From positions 30,120 through 94,119 of the IMG/VR virus record IMGVR_UViG_3300017960_000001: a stretch of 64,000 bases of DNA, one strand, 5' to 3'. A program made the position numbers and the translations under genes. Shown piece by piece: positions 26,545 to 34,425 of this stretch. The stretch comes from a virus. The notes under the pieces are model-generated. The model was not told where the DNA came from. It ran no database searches and saw only the letters and a program-made list of their open reading frames with translations. Numbering within the stretch: the stretch's first letter is position 1; each line of letters opens with the position of its first letter.

Positions 26545-28980
26545 ATGGACAAACGAGATTTCTATTACCTCGAGCGGGTTTTGGAGAGCGACTTGGATCA
26601 GGTCCAAGCGTTCGTCGAGACTGCGATCAAGGCGTCGCGCTCGGACCTCGGCGAGTTCGGGATCCACGACGGCGGCGACGTGGTGCAGAACGCCCCGCCG
26701 GATCTCAATGTGTTGGTCGGCGGACCGGCGCAGCTGTCCGACGCCGAGGGCAACCGGATCGCGTGGTCGACTCAGCAAACCGTCGACTGCTCGCAGGACT
26801 ACCTCGGGTCGCCGACGACGGTCACCAACCCCGCCAACGAGAGATGGATCGCGGTGGTCGCCGAGTACGATCAGACGTTGTCCGATCCCGAGACGGACGG
26901 CAACGGAGTGATCGTCTATACGAGGGTTTACGATAGCTTCAATATCTACGTGGTGATGGCAACCGAGCAAGCTCTGGGCACGGGGCTGAAGGCGTCGGTC
27001 CCGTCCGACGCGGTGCTGCTCGCCGACATCCTTTTGGTGAATGCCCAGACTCAGATCCTCAACGCCGACATCGACGAGGACCGCCGCGAGGACTACACCC
27101 GGGAGACGGGCACCACGATCGCGGACCTCGTCGCCGGCACCCCGGCGGCCGCTATCACATGGCTCTACGGAGTGCTCGACGGCGTCGCGTCCGCGTCGGG
27201 GATCGTGTTCACCCCATCCGGCACCTGGCACGACGGCTCCGCTCTGGTGGCGACCAACGTCGAGGACGCGATCAACGAGGTGGTGGCCGACCTCGCCAGC
27301 GACACCGCGGCCGACGCCGGCGCTGACCGCGTCGGCGCCGAGGCACACACCACCGCCGGGGGCTACGCCGACCTCGCGCAGGGATCGGTCGAGGACCAGC
27401 TGCAATCGGTGGCCGACGACGTCGACGGACACATCGGAGGCGGGGCACCCCAGCACGCCGCGTCGGTGATCACGTTCTCGCCGGTGGGGATCATCGCGGC
27501 GACCGACGTTCAGGCTGCGATCGCCGAGTTGCTGACCGACCTCGCGGCGCAATCGGCGCCGACCGGAGCAGCTCAGGTCGGGTACCTCTCGCCGTGGGCC
27601 GTCGGGATGACGGTCAACTCCGCGCTGAACCTCAGGCCGGAACGTGACAAGCGCGAAGCACTGACCGGCGATTGGATCTCACACGCCGACCACCCGCTCG
27701 ACAAGACCCGCCTCGGCGGTACCGTCCCGCCGGGGCTCGGACTCTCCGAGGAGCTACCGCGTCAAGGGTTCTGGAATGAGAACTGGTCCAATCCTTTCTC
27801 GGGTCGGAACAGCTACCAGCTGACCGCCTTCAATCACCCGGACGTGTGCATGCTCTGGCACTCGGAGGAAGGGCTGACCGGTTCCGGCTCGACGGTGCTC
27901 CGGCCGTTCATCGCTGTACTACAGCAGATCGACGGCGGCGGCGCCGGCAACTATCCGCACATCCTGATCTTCGATCCCGAGGACATCGCCGGCGGAACGA
28001 TCGCCGACTTCACTCTGTCCGGTTTCACCGGGCACACCACCGGCCCGCTCTACGGTGAGGCGATGTGCTCGAACGGCGGCGAGCTTCTCGTCTGCATCAA
28101 CGACGGCGCGGCGGACTTCGTCGGCAAGTTCACGATCGCCTCCGGCGTGGGCACACACGGCTGGGTGTTCAACTTCGGAGCGAACGTGTACGGGGCCTAT
28201 CCGTCCAACCGGATCAGGATCGTGAACGACAACGGCGACATGGTGATCGCGCTCGGAGGAGTCGCCACCGGTGGCGCGGGCGTGCTCCAATGCCTCGACA
28301 AAAACGGGGCGTCGAACTGGCGAGCGGACGGTGACGCCGGCGCGGCGCAGGGCAACCCGTCCGGCGGGCTCTGTTCCGACGGGACGAACGTCTATTTCAC
28401 CACCGACGCCACCGGCACCGCGACGCAATACTCGCTCTGCTCGGCGACCATCGCCGCGGGTGCCGACCCGGGGATCGTCCTGCCGCAGAACATGGCGAAC
28501 AGTCGAACCCTCCTCGATTGCTGTTTTGATGGTCGGTTCGTGTGGTTCGTCACCGGCGCCGACACGATTGGACCGGGGGCGGCCTACATCGGCTGGTATG
28601 ACCCGACCACCGACGCGGTGCAGCTGCCGGCGCACACGATCGGAGCGGCCGGCGCCGCGGCGATCGATCAACGTCATTCGGGGATGTGCTGCACCGACGG
28701 GCTGAACCTTTGGTTCCACGACTTCAACGAGCTTGCCGCAGTGGCGAACGCGATCTCGCGGTTGTCGGCGGTGCCGCTCGGCAATATCTACGACCGGCTG
28801 CAACCGGGCGACGACCCCGGCGGTTCGTGCCAGTACCTGAAGCTCCCGGGCAACGGGATCGGAGCGAAGGCGAGGCTCGGCCGGTTGGCCTTCGACGGCG
28901 ACGCGATGTATGCGATCGTCGACAACGGAACGAACACGAACATCTTGCAGAGAGTACCGCGGGCCGGCTCGCGGAATTAG
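26545..28980 (+). CDS. Tail fibre with probable C-terminal beta-propeller
   Basis: The 811-residue protein starts with a helical segment (YYLERVLESDLDQVQAFVE). It then has two short repeats of the fibre-shaft type, FTPSGTWHDGSALVATNVED and FSPVGIIAATDVQAAIAELL. From about residue 410 it has blade-like repeats of the form DGxxxYFxT: SDGTNVYFTTDATG, FDGRFVWFVTGADT, TDGLNLWFHDF and FDGDAMYAIVDNG. That arrangement suggests a receptor-binding propeller at the fibre tip. The fold is inferred from repeat spacing only. Confidence 0.7.
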   Translation: MDKRDFYYLERVLESDLDQVQAFVETAIKASRSDLGEFGIHDGGDVVQNAPPDLNVLVGGPAQLSDAEGNRIAWSTQQTVDCSQDYLGSPTTVTNPANERWIAVVAEYDQTLSDPETDGNGVIVYTRVYDSFNIYVVMATEQALGTGLKASVPSDAVLLADILLVNAQTQILNADIDEDRREDYTRETGTTIADLVAGTPAAAITWLYGVLDGVASASGIVFTPSGTWHDGSALVATNVEDAINEVVADLASDTAADAGADRVGAEAHTTAGGYADLAQGSVEDQLQSVADDVDGHIGGGAPQHAASVITFSPVGIIAATDVQAAIAELLTDLAAQSAPTGAAQVGYLSPWAVGMTVNSALNLRPERDKREALTGDWISHADHPLDKTRLGGTVPPGLGLSEELPRQGFWNENWSNPFSGRNSYQLTAFNHPDVCMLWHSEEGLTGSGSTVLRPFIAVLQQIDGGGAGNYPHILIFDPEDIAGGTIADFTLSGFTGHTTGPLYGEAMCSNGGELLVCINDGAADFVGKFTIASGVGTHGWVFNFGANVYGAYPSNRIRIVNDNGDMVIALGGVATGGAGVLQCLDKNGASNWRADGDAGAAQGNPSGGLCSDGTNVYFTTDATGTATQYSLCSATIAAGADPGIVLPQNMANSRTLLDCCFDGRFVWFVTGADTIGPGAAYIGWYDPTTDAVQLPAHTIGAAGAAAIDQRHSGMCCTDGLNLWFHDFNELAAVANAISRLSAVPLGNIYDRLQPGDDPGGSCQYLKLPGNGIGAKARLGRLAFDGDAMYAIVDNGTNTNILQRVPRAGSRN

Positions 28981-28995
28981 CGGAGGAACGGCGAC

Positions 28996-29541
28996 GTGAC
29001 AGGGGGAGCGGAGGACGGATTGAACGGTGACGCCAAAGCTGTAATTGACCACGTCGACACCTTGTTCGAGGGGTTCGACAAGCGCATGCTCGAACTGCAA
29101 AAGCTCACCGGCGAGGGGGCCACGGCGATCGCAGGGATCTCAAGGGATGTCAAGAACCAAGGACGAGAGATCGGCGAATTGAAAACGGCGACGAACGACC
29201 TCCGGCGCAAGACCGAGGCGTTCCCGGGGATGATCGCTCAGGCGATCCGCGAGCACAAGCACGATTGCCCGGTGGTGGTCGCGCCGACGGTGGCGCCTCG
29301 CGGCGACGAACCGAGCCAGGTTGTCCCGGTTCCAGTTGGACCGGTCCGGCCGGACGTGGTGCCGACGGCAAGCTCGTCGTTCTTGCCATCGTCGACCGCG
29401 GTGAGGTATGTGATCCTCGTCGGGCTGTTCGTCGGGACCATGATCGCCGGCATCGTGATCGGCTCGGTAGTAAAAGCGAACGCCCCTGAGTTGGGGCCAA
29501 CACCGCCGGCCGCAGGAACGGCCGCGCGAGCAGAGGAGTAA
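28996..29541 (+). CDS. C-terminally membrane-anchored coiled-coil protein
   Basis: The GTG-started 181-residue protein has an amphipathic coiled-coil N-terminal half (DHVDTLFEGFDKRMLELQKL), a Pro/Val-rich linker and one transmembrane helix near the end (YVILVGLFVGTMIAGIVIG). The layout resembles haemolysin XhlA-type phage membrane proteins or membrane-bound accessory proteins of the lysis cassette. Its place at the end of the structural block allows either role. Confidence 0.55.
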   Translation: MTGGAEDGLNGDAKAVIDHVDTLFEGFDKRMLELQKLTGEGATAIAGISRDVKNQGREIGELKTATNDLRRKTEAFPGMIAQAIREHKHDCPVVVAPTVAPRGDEPSQVVPVPVGPVRPDVVPTASSSFLPSSTAVRYVILVGLFVGTMIAGIVIGSVVKANAPELGPTPPAAGTAARAEE

Positions 29542-29546
29542 GGGAT

Positions 29547-29936
29547 ATGACGATCGAGAATTTGACCAACGAGCAGGCCGCCGGCACTGGCTTCTCGGAA
29601 GCACACGGCGCGATCGAGGGCGGGCACCTCGCCAAAATCAACGAGATCATCGACACGATCAACGGGTTGGACACCCCGAGCGAGTTCCCGTACACCCCGA
29701 CCACCGAGGCCGATTGGCCCGACCCCGACCCGACCACGTTGCAGGAGGGGCTCGACCAGCTGGCCGCTCGCCTCGAGACGACCACGACCGCGCTCGAAGC
29801 GATCGACACCGCGGCCGAGTATCCGTTCGTCGAGGGGACCCCGGGAGATTGGGCGGTGCCGAACACCAACTTGCAGCAAGCGATCGACCGGATCGCGGCG
29901 CAAGTGGCGATCCTGCTCGGCGTTCCGATTCCGTAG
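29547..29936 (+). CDS. Small fibre-like protein with internal duplication
   Basis: The 129-residue acidic protein contains two copies of a roughly 40-residue unit. EFPYTPTTEADWPDPDPTTL with QEGLDQLAARLE corresponds to EYPFVEGTPGDWAVPNTNL with QQAIDRIAAQVA. The repeat DW...P..TLQ.alD.laA is the pattern of trimeric shaft or collar segments. It is the last gene of the structural run, followed by a terminator-like hairpin. Confidence 0.6.
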   Translation: MTIENLTNEQAAGTGFSEAHGAIEGGHLAKINEIIDTINGLDTPSEFPYTPTTEADWPDPDPTTLQEGLDQLAARLETTTTALEAIDTAAEYPFVEGTPGDWAVPNTNLQQAIDRIAAQVAILLGVPIP

Positions 29937-29946
29937 GACTCTCCGC

Positions 29947-29965
29947 GGGCCCGGCGACCGGGTCC
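29947..29965 (+). terminator. Terminator-like hairpin after the virion module
   Basis: GGGCCCGG and CCGGGTCC pair over 8 positions (one G-U) around a CGA loop, 10 bases after the stop of the last structural gene. Only a weak pyrimidine tract (ACTTCTCC) follows, so it is not a textbook intrinsic terminator. The rest of the gap to 30140 is featureless. Confidence 0.45.
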
Positions 29966-30145
29966 ACTTCTCCACCCCCGCACGGCAACGCCACGGGGAC
30001 GCACACCGGCTCGGTAGGGTCGACCCGCGTCCTTGCCCCCGTCACAGAGAACGGCCCTCAGATTGGCGTACAGGCTGCCTCAGAGCGAGGTGGCCGGCAC
30101 CCCGCCACACGCCCAGGAAAAACGACAGGCACCTGCTTATTTTTG

Positions 30146-30187
30146 TTGACACGGCCGGCGGACCGCGTTACATTCCTACACATGATG
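30146..30187 (+). promoter_or_regulatory. Promoter cassette copy 1
   Basis: TTGACA (30146-30151), a 17-base spacer, TACATT (30169-30174), seven bases, then ATGATGACG from 30182. An A-tract (GGAAAAACGACAGGCACC) and T-tract (TTATTTTTG) lie upstream of the -35, like an UP element. The predicted transcription start falls at or next to the first ATG, so the mRNA may be leaderless. Confidence 0.75.
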
Positions 30188-30214
30188 ACGCACACACAAA
30201 CCCCGGAGGATGCC

Positions 30215-30415
30215 ATGGCCGACGACATCAATCACGTTGAGCTGGAAATGAAAGCCCGCAACTGCACCGACGCCGAACTGATATTCATGCGGGACGACGC
30301 CGGCGCCGCGTGGCGCGCGATGCCGGACAATCCCAAGGCCAAATTCTACCGGTGGGAAATGTGCTACGCCTGCAACGAAATCGCCCGCCGCGGGTTGTCC
30401 GCGGACGGTTGCTAG
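30215..30415 (+). CDS. Small hypothetical protein
   Basis: GGAGG lies 5 bases before the ATG at 30215, giving a 66-residue acidic protein (MADDINHVELEMKARNCTDA) with helix and a Cys pair (MCYAC). An in-frame ATGATG at 30182, at the predicted transcription start, would add 11 residues (MMTHTQTPEDA). It is the first gene of the accessory region. I do not recognise the family. Confidence 0.55.
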   Translation: MADDINHVELEMKARNCTDAELIFMRDDAGAAWRAMPDNPKAKFYRWEMCYACNEIARRGLSADGC

Positions 30416-30427
30416 AAAGGGGGCGCC

Positions 30428-30733
30428 ATGCGCGCACCGATCGATTCCGTCGCCCGTTTCTGTAACGCCCTGCTGGACCGCGTCGTTTCCGCGGTCCTAA
30501 TCGCCGGGCCCGACACCCGGATCGGCCGGGCGCGCGTCGCGCTCGGCAACGACCAGCTGGCAGCGATCACGTCGGACGTGATGCGCCCGCTGCTCAAGGA
30601 CGCGCTCCACGGCGACCGCTACGCCGAGGACCGGGCCGCCGTGGTCGACGGGATCTACGGGGCCGAGGCTGCGTTCGCCGCGGCGATCATCGCCGACGCG
30701 GTCAAGGGGATCGGCGACCGCTGCCCCGCGTAG
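30428..30733 (+). CDS. Small hypothetical protein
   Basis: The 101-residue helical protein (MRAPIDSVARFCNALLDRVV) is in the same operon as the preceding gene, 12 bases downstream, with an AAGGGGG ribosome site. It has no recognisable domain. The next promoter cassette starts 43 bases after its stop. Confidence 0.55.
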   Translation: MRAPIDSVARFCNALLDRVVSAVLIAGPDTRIGRARVALGNDQLAAITSDVMRPLLKDALHGDRYAEDRAAVVDGIYGAEAAFAAAIIADAVKGIGDRCPA

Positions 30734-30776
30734 AGCCTACCCTTCAGAAAAAACGACAGGCACCGTATTCTTTTTG

Positions 30777-30817
30777 TTGACACGGCGGGCGGGGCGTGCA
30801 ATGATGTTCTCATGATG
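30777..30817 (+). promoter_or_regulatory. Promoter cassette copy 2
   Basis: TTGACA (30777-30782), 17 bases, AATGAT (30800-30805), six bases, ATGATG at 30812. The upstream sequence AAAAACGACAGGCACC is identical to that in copy 1 and is followed by CTTTTTG. Confidence 0.75.
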
Positions 30818-30850
30818 ACGGACACACAAACCAACGCAACGGAGGAAAAA

Positions 30851-31369
30851 ATGCCGACCCTGACCAACGACGAAGCCGCCCTGGCAATCACCGCGATCGA
30901 GCACTACATCAACACGCTTCACCACATGGCGGGGGACACCAACCCCGACCACGCCAAGGCGTTGCACGCCCGCGCCGACGAGTTGCGGGGGGTCCACCGC
31001 TCGCTGCTGAAGTCCGACGAGCCGGGGACCGACGCGGACACCGACGCCGACACGAACACCGCCCCCGACGAGGACGCGATGAAGGACGCCGCCGCGGCCG
31101 AGTTCGGGATCACCCGGACCAGCCTCGATGTGCTGCTCGACTACGCCGGCGACGCCGGAAATTGGAGCGGGTCGCCGTTGGTCGGTGGCAACGTCGGCGG
31201 GACGAAAGAAGAACGGGGCAACCTGACCCAACTGAAAAAGGCCGGGCTGATTTCGACGTGGGTGGAGGAGGGGAATTCGTGGGTGGACTTCACCCCGAAG
31301 GCCGCCGACGCGATCCGCGCCGCCGGCGACACCAAGCTGGCCGACTACATCGCCACCGTTGCCCGCTAG
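30851..31369 (+). CDS. Hypothetical protein with possible winged-helix C-terminus
   Basis: GGAGG five bases upstream selects the ATG at 30851 (MPTLTNDEAALAITAIEHYI, 172 residues). The cassette ATG at 30812 is also in frame and would add 13 residues. Two regions are separated by an acidic linker (DADTDADTNTAPDEDA). The second (FGITRTSLDVLLDYAGDAGN, then LTQLKKAGLISTWVEEGNSW) looks like a winged helix with the K-AGLI turn of MarR-like folds. A DNA-binding role is plausible but unproved. Confidence 0.55.
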   Translation: MPTLTNDEAALAITAIEHYINTLHHMAGDTNPDHAKALHARADELRGVHRSLLKSDEPGTDADTDADTNTAPDEDAMKDAAAAEFGITRTSLDVLLDYAGDAGNWSGSPLVGGNVGGTKEERGNLTQLKKAGLISTWVEEGNSWVDFTPKAADAIRAAGDTKLADYIATVAR

Positions 31370-31378
31370 GAGGACACG

Positions 31379-32032
31379 ATGCGAAACGCAATAGGGAACA
31401 AGTACGAAGCGACCAAGGACGAACCCGCCACGGCGATCGCCAAGCGGATCCGCACGGACATCCGAGCCGCGGTCCGCGCCGGCGATCTCCCGGCCGAGCT
31501 TCGCGTGTCGGTCCGCACCGACCGGAGCACCTACCACGAATCGATCAGGATGGAGGTCACCGCCTACGACGGGCCGATCTGCAACCGGGTGTGGTTCGCC
31601 CGCAAGATGACCGGCGAGCACTTGCTGCTCAACGATTGCAACCGGCACGGGGTCGAGGCCGACGCGCTCCTCGCCAAGCTCACCGCGATCGGCGACGCCT
31701 ACAACTACGACAAGTCCGAGCCGGAAACGGACTACTGGAACACGCGCTTTTTCCAGACGGTGGATTACGCCCTCGCGCTCACCGAGGACGACTACATCGC
31801 CGCCGCTCACGACGTCGCCGGGTGGACGTTGGGGGTGGAGAAAACGGCGCCCCGTTACGACGACGACGACCTGCTCTGGACGGTGTTCGCCGAGCTACCC
31901 GGGGAGGTGATCCCGGGCAAGCCGGCGCCGGTCAAGCTGGCACTGGCGACGACCCCCGAGGCGGCCGACGAAACCGCCGACTCGCTGGCCCGTCTGCCCC
32001 AGCTTGCGCTCGAGGGGGACCTGCCATGGTAA
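31379..32032 (+). CDS. Hypothetical protein resembling LPD29-type domain proteins
   Basis: The N-terminal 60 residues of this 217-residue protein (TAIAKRIRTDIRAAVRAGDL, then LRVSVRTDRSTYHESIRMEV) resemble the LPD29 domain, which is common in polyvalent proteins of actinobacterial phages and plasmids and whose activity is unknown. The remainder is acidic. The gene starts 9 bases after its neighbour and overlaps the next start by 7 bases. Confidence 0.55.
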   Translation: MRNAIGNKYEATKDEPATAIAKRIRTDIRAAVRAGDLPAELRVSVRTDRSTYHESIRMEVTAYDGPICNRVWFARKMTGEHLLLNDCNRHGVEADALLAKLTAIGDAYNYDKSEPETDYWNTRFFQTVDYALALTEDDYIAAAHDVAGWTLGVEKTAPRYDDDDLLWTVFAELPGEVIPGKPAPVKLALATTPEAADETADSLARLPQLALEGDLPW

Positions 32033-32244
32033 CCGGTGATTGGATCGTCGAACGGGTCGATCGGACGGACGACATTCGCTACCCGTTCAGGGTGATCGGC
32101 AGGTTGCGCGAAACCGGCGAGCTGTTCCGGTGGTGCGTCCCGTCGGTCGCCTCGAAACGCTACGACCTAAGGCTCGCTGAGATGGACCAGAAAACGAGGG
32201 CGGCGGTGGACGTCGCCCGCTATCAACCGGAGGCTCAACAATGA
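32026..32244 (+). CDS. Small hypothetical protein
   Basis: The ATG at 32026 lies inside the end of the preceding gene and the stop overlaps the next start (ATGA), giving a 72-residue protein (MVTGDWIVERVDRTDDIRYP). It is beta-rich and has no known domain. Its tight coupling to the receiver-domain gene suggests they are made together. Confidence 0.6.
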   Translation: MVTGDWIVERVDRTDDIRYPFRVIGRLRETGELFRWCVPSVASKRYDLRLAEMDQKTRAAVDVARYQPEAQQ

Positions 32245-32612
32245 AGCGGATTCTCTTGGTGGACGACAACGACCTCGTCCGGCGGTCCCTAGCCCGGGTG
32301 CTGTCCAGCACCGGCGTCGAGGTCGACACGGCGGACGACCTCACGAAAGCGGTGCTGCTCATGTGCGTCGCCGCCGACCTCTCTCCCTACGACGCAGTGA
32401 TCTCCGACATGGACCTCGGCAACGGCCACGACGCCGGCGGGCTCGCCGTGCTCGAGGTGGCGCGTCGGATCCTGCCCGGCGCCCGCCGGGTGCTGGTTTC
32501 CGGGTCGACCTTCGAGGAGGGGCCGGTGCGGGAGGCGATCGACACCGGCGCCTGTGATCGGTTCCTCCCCAAACCATGCCGGGCGGACGACTTGCTGAAG
32601 GCCCTACTCTAA
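32241..32612 (+). CDS. Stand-alone CheY-like receiver domain protein
   Basis: The 123 residues are a complete response-regulator receiver and nothing else. The acidic pocket is D8/D9 in ILLVDDND, the phosphoacceptor is D56 in DAVISDMDLG, the conserved Ser/Thr is S87 in VLVSG, and the invariant Lys is K111 in FLPKP. No output domain and no kinase gene are nearby. A phage-encoded single-domain receiver could take phosphate from, or compete within, a host two-component system. This is inferred from the intact catalytic set. It overlaps the upstream gene by 4 bases. Confidence 0.85.
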   Translation: MKRILLVDDNDLVRRSLARVLSSTGVEVDTADDLTKAVLLMCVAADLSPYDAVISDMDLGNGHDAGGLAVLEVARRILPGARRVLVSGSTFEEGPVREAIDTGACDRFLPKPCRADDLLKALL

Positions 32613-32651
32613 GCGGCCCACCGACCTCGCAAAATTTATTGCTTATTTTTG

Positions 32652-32692
32652 TTGACACGGCCGGTGCTGCGTGCCAAGATTTACTCATGATG
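32652..32692 (+). promoter_or_regulatory. Promoter cassette copy 3
   Basis: TTGACA (32652-32657), 17 bases, CAAGAT (32675-32680), TTACTC, ATGATG at 32687. TTATTTTTG precedes the -35 box. Confidence 0.75.
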
Positions 32693-32722
32693 ACGGACAC
32701 ACACACAACGGAGGGCAACTAA
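32687..32722 (+). CDS. Possible leaderless 11-residue leader peptide
   Basis: In this cassette the ATGATGACG reading frame closes after 11 codons (MMTDTHTTEGN) with TAA, two bases before the next gene. GGAGG inside it would serve the downstream ATG. Whether the peptide is made depends on leaderless initiation. Confidence 0.3.
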   Translation: MMTDTHTTEGN

Positions 32723-32724
32723 CC

Positions 32725-32823
32725 ATGGCGCTGAAAAAGAACGACCGCTCCCGCAAGACCCGCAAGTCTCACCACAAGAAGCTGCGCCGCCGCGCCGACC
32801 GCGCCGCGTGCGCCGGCCGCTAG
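32725..32823 (+). CDS. Highly basic 32-residue protein
   Basis: A GGAGG site precedes this ORF, whose product runs MALKKNDRSRKTRKSHHKK onward and contains about 15 Lys or Arg among 32 residues. The next gene follows after 10 bases with its own GGAGGG site. The charge suggests nucleic-acid binding. Short Lys/Arg-rich ORFs can be spurious, but the position directly behind a promoter cassette supports it. Confidence 0.5.
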   Translation: MALKKNDRSRKTRKSHHKKLRRRADRAACAGR

Positions 32824-32833
32824 GGAGGGCACC

Positions 32834-34144
32834 ATGTACGCCGACACCAACGACACCAACACCGACCCCGCCGCCGACGCCGCGGCGGTGGTCGCCACCC
32901 CGGAAGCTCCCCCGACGTTTTGGTTCACCGCGGGCGAGCTAGATCACATCGACGACCTGCTGAAGCTGACCACGACGGGCACCCCGTTCGCCGGGGCCAG
33001 CTGGCGCCGCACCGGGGAAAAGACCCACGTCGACCGGTACGGATACGAGGTCACGGTGTACGCGGTCGAGCTAATCGCCGACGTGACCAGCTACCTTGAG
33101 ATTCCAGACCACACGTTGATCGCCACCGCCAAGGCCGCGGCCGAGGGGGAATGGTTTGTGAACCTGCTCGGCGAGACGACCTACGCCGACATCGCCGAGG
33201 ATTTGGACCCGCGGCGGTGCGATGTGTGCGGCATCCGGCACAACCGGACCAAGCTCTACATCATGGTCGAGGACGCCACCGGGGATCACGTTGTCACCGG
33301 CGGAACGTGCGCGCGGAAGTTCCGCAACGTCGACCTGCTCTCCGCGGTCGATGCGTGGTTCCGGCTCCGGTCCGAGGTCGCCGGCGACATCGACGAGAAA
33401 ATGGACAAGCTCCGCGGGGCCCGCGACTTCTGGATCGAGCTTGCTGCGGCGGAACACATCGTCACCGAGCGCGGCTACGTTTCGGCCGCCGACGCCGAGG
33501 AAAAACGGACCACGTCGACCACCTCTGAATTGGTCTACTGGTGTGACCGCGGGTGGAAAGAAATGGACGCGAAAACCGCCCGCGGGATCTACACCCGGGC
33601 GACCGAGCTTATGGACGGCGGCGCCGCTGAACTGCTCGCTTGGATCGACGCCCGGAACGCCGATCGCCCGTCGTCGTTCTGGCACAATTGCGGGGTGGCA
33701 CTCCGCACCGGCGACCCCGGCCGCGGCCGCGGGTTGGTAGCGTTCCTCGGTAGCGTCAAAATGAGGATCGCCGAGGACGCGATCCGGGCCGCCCGCCCGC
33801 CGGCGAAAAACTACGCCGACGCCCCGCTCAAAAAGATGATCGACCTCGACGGGTGGTGGACGGTGCTCCGCTCCAAATGGTTCGACGGCTACGGGTACAC
33901 CGATTCGATCGGGTACACCATGACGAACGAGGACGGGGTCAAAATCTGGTGGAAAAGCTCGGTCGAGGGGAACGCCGCCAACGCGATCTTCTCTGCCGAA
34001 AACGACGCGAACCTCAACGGCGTCGACCACGACCGGATCCAATACCGGCTCCGGGGGAAGGCCAAAGAACACAAGGACGGGATTTCGTTTTTCACTCACA
34101 TCAAGGTACTGGACACTCGCGTCGTCGACGGCGCGGACAACTAG
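32834..34144 (+). CDS. Zinc-binding protein of unknown function
   Basis: The 436-residue protein has a zinc-knuckle-like core at about residues 133-160: CDVCGIRHNRTKLYIMV, then HVVTGGTCARKF. This CxxC...GxxC arrangement resembles a widespread uncharacterised family in phages and plasmids with a CDxCxxxRxR signature and a later VGxxC. The C-terminal region (about 310-430) is mixed alpha/beta with WWTVLRSKW and HIKVLDTRVV. A nucleic-acid-associated role is likely but not shown. Confidence 0.6.
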   Translation: MYADTNDTNTDPAADAAAVVATPEAPPTFWFTAGELDHIDDLLKLTTTGTPFAGASWRRTGEKTHVDRYGYEVTVYAVELIADVTSYLEIPDHTLIATAKAAAEGEWFVNLLGETTYADIAEDLDPRRCDVCGIRHNRTKLYIMVEDATGDHVVTGGTCARKFRNVDLLSAVDAWFRLRSEVAGDIDEKMDKLRGARDFWIELAAAEHIVTERGYVSAADAEEKRTTSTTSELVYWCDRGWKEMDAKTARGIYTRATELMDGGAAELLAWIDARNADRPSSFWHNCGVALRTGDPGRGRGLVAFLGSVKMRIAEDAIRAARPPAKNYADAPLKKMIDLDGWWTVLRSKWFDGYGYTDSIGYTMTNEDGVKIWWKSSVEGNAANAIFSAENDANLNGVDHDRIQYRLRGKAKEHKDGISFFTHIKVLDTRVVDGADN

Positions 34145-34151
34145 ACGAACC

Positions 34152-34175
34152 GGACGGGGTCCTCTGGCTCCGTCC
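34152..34175 (+). terminator. Hairpin between genes
   Basis: GGACGGGG pairs with CTCCGTCC (8 positions, one G-U) around TCCTCTGG. No U-tract follows, so it may attenuate, or process the mRNA, rather than terminate. Confidence 0.4.
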
Positions 34176-34176
34176 A

Positions 34177-34194
34177 CTAACCGAAGGGGGTTAG
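34177..34194 (+). promoter_or_regulatory. Ribosome-site hairpin
   Basis: CTAACC and GGTTAG form a perfect 6-bp stem around the loop GAAGGG, one base before the ATG at 34196. The ribosome binding purines are presented in the loop and stem. Similar hairpins precede 38083 and 40062. Confidence 0.55.
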
Positions 34195-34195
34195 G

Positions 34196-34423
34196 ATGCC
34201 GATAACCTGCGACGACGGAAGGACGACCCTCCACGCGCCCGACAAGCTGGCTGCGAGGACGGCCGCGATCCCGGGGTGGGTCTACGACTACGAGGACCAG
34301 CTGGCCGCCGAGGTCGGCGACGTGACCTGCCCGGAGTGCGGCGAGCTTGTCCCCGAGGAGGACGCCGGCGAGCGGTGCCCCGGCTGCGGCTGCGATGTCG
34401 ACGCGGCGGGGGGGGGGGCGTAG
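34196..34423 (+). CDS. Small zinc-ribbon protein ending in an 11-G tract
   Basis: The 75-residue protein has two CxxC pairs, CPECG and CPGCGC, forming a zinc ribbon in its second half. Its last codons are an uninterrupted run of 11 G (34408-34418), three bases before the stop. One extra G would remove the stop and continue in frame through GTA GAC into the ATG of the next gene, giving a fused protein. The zinc ribbon is solid; the fusion is a prediction. Confidence 0.65.
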   Translation: MPITCDDGRTTLHAPDKLAARTAAIPGWVYDYEDQLAAEVGDVTCPECGELVPEEDAGERCPGCGCDVDAAGGGA

Positions 34424-34425
34424 AC

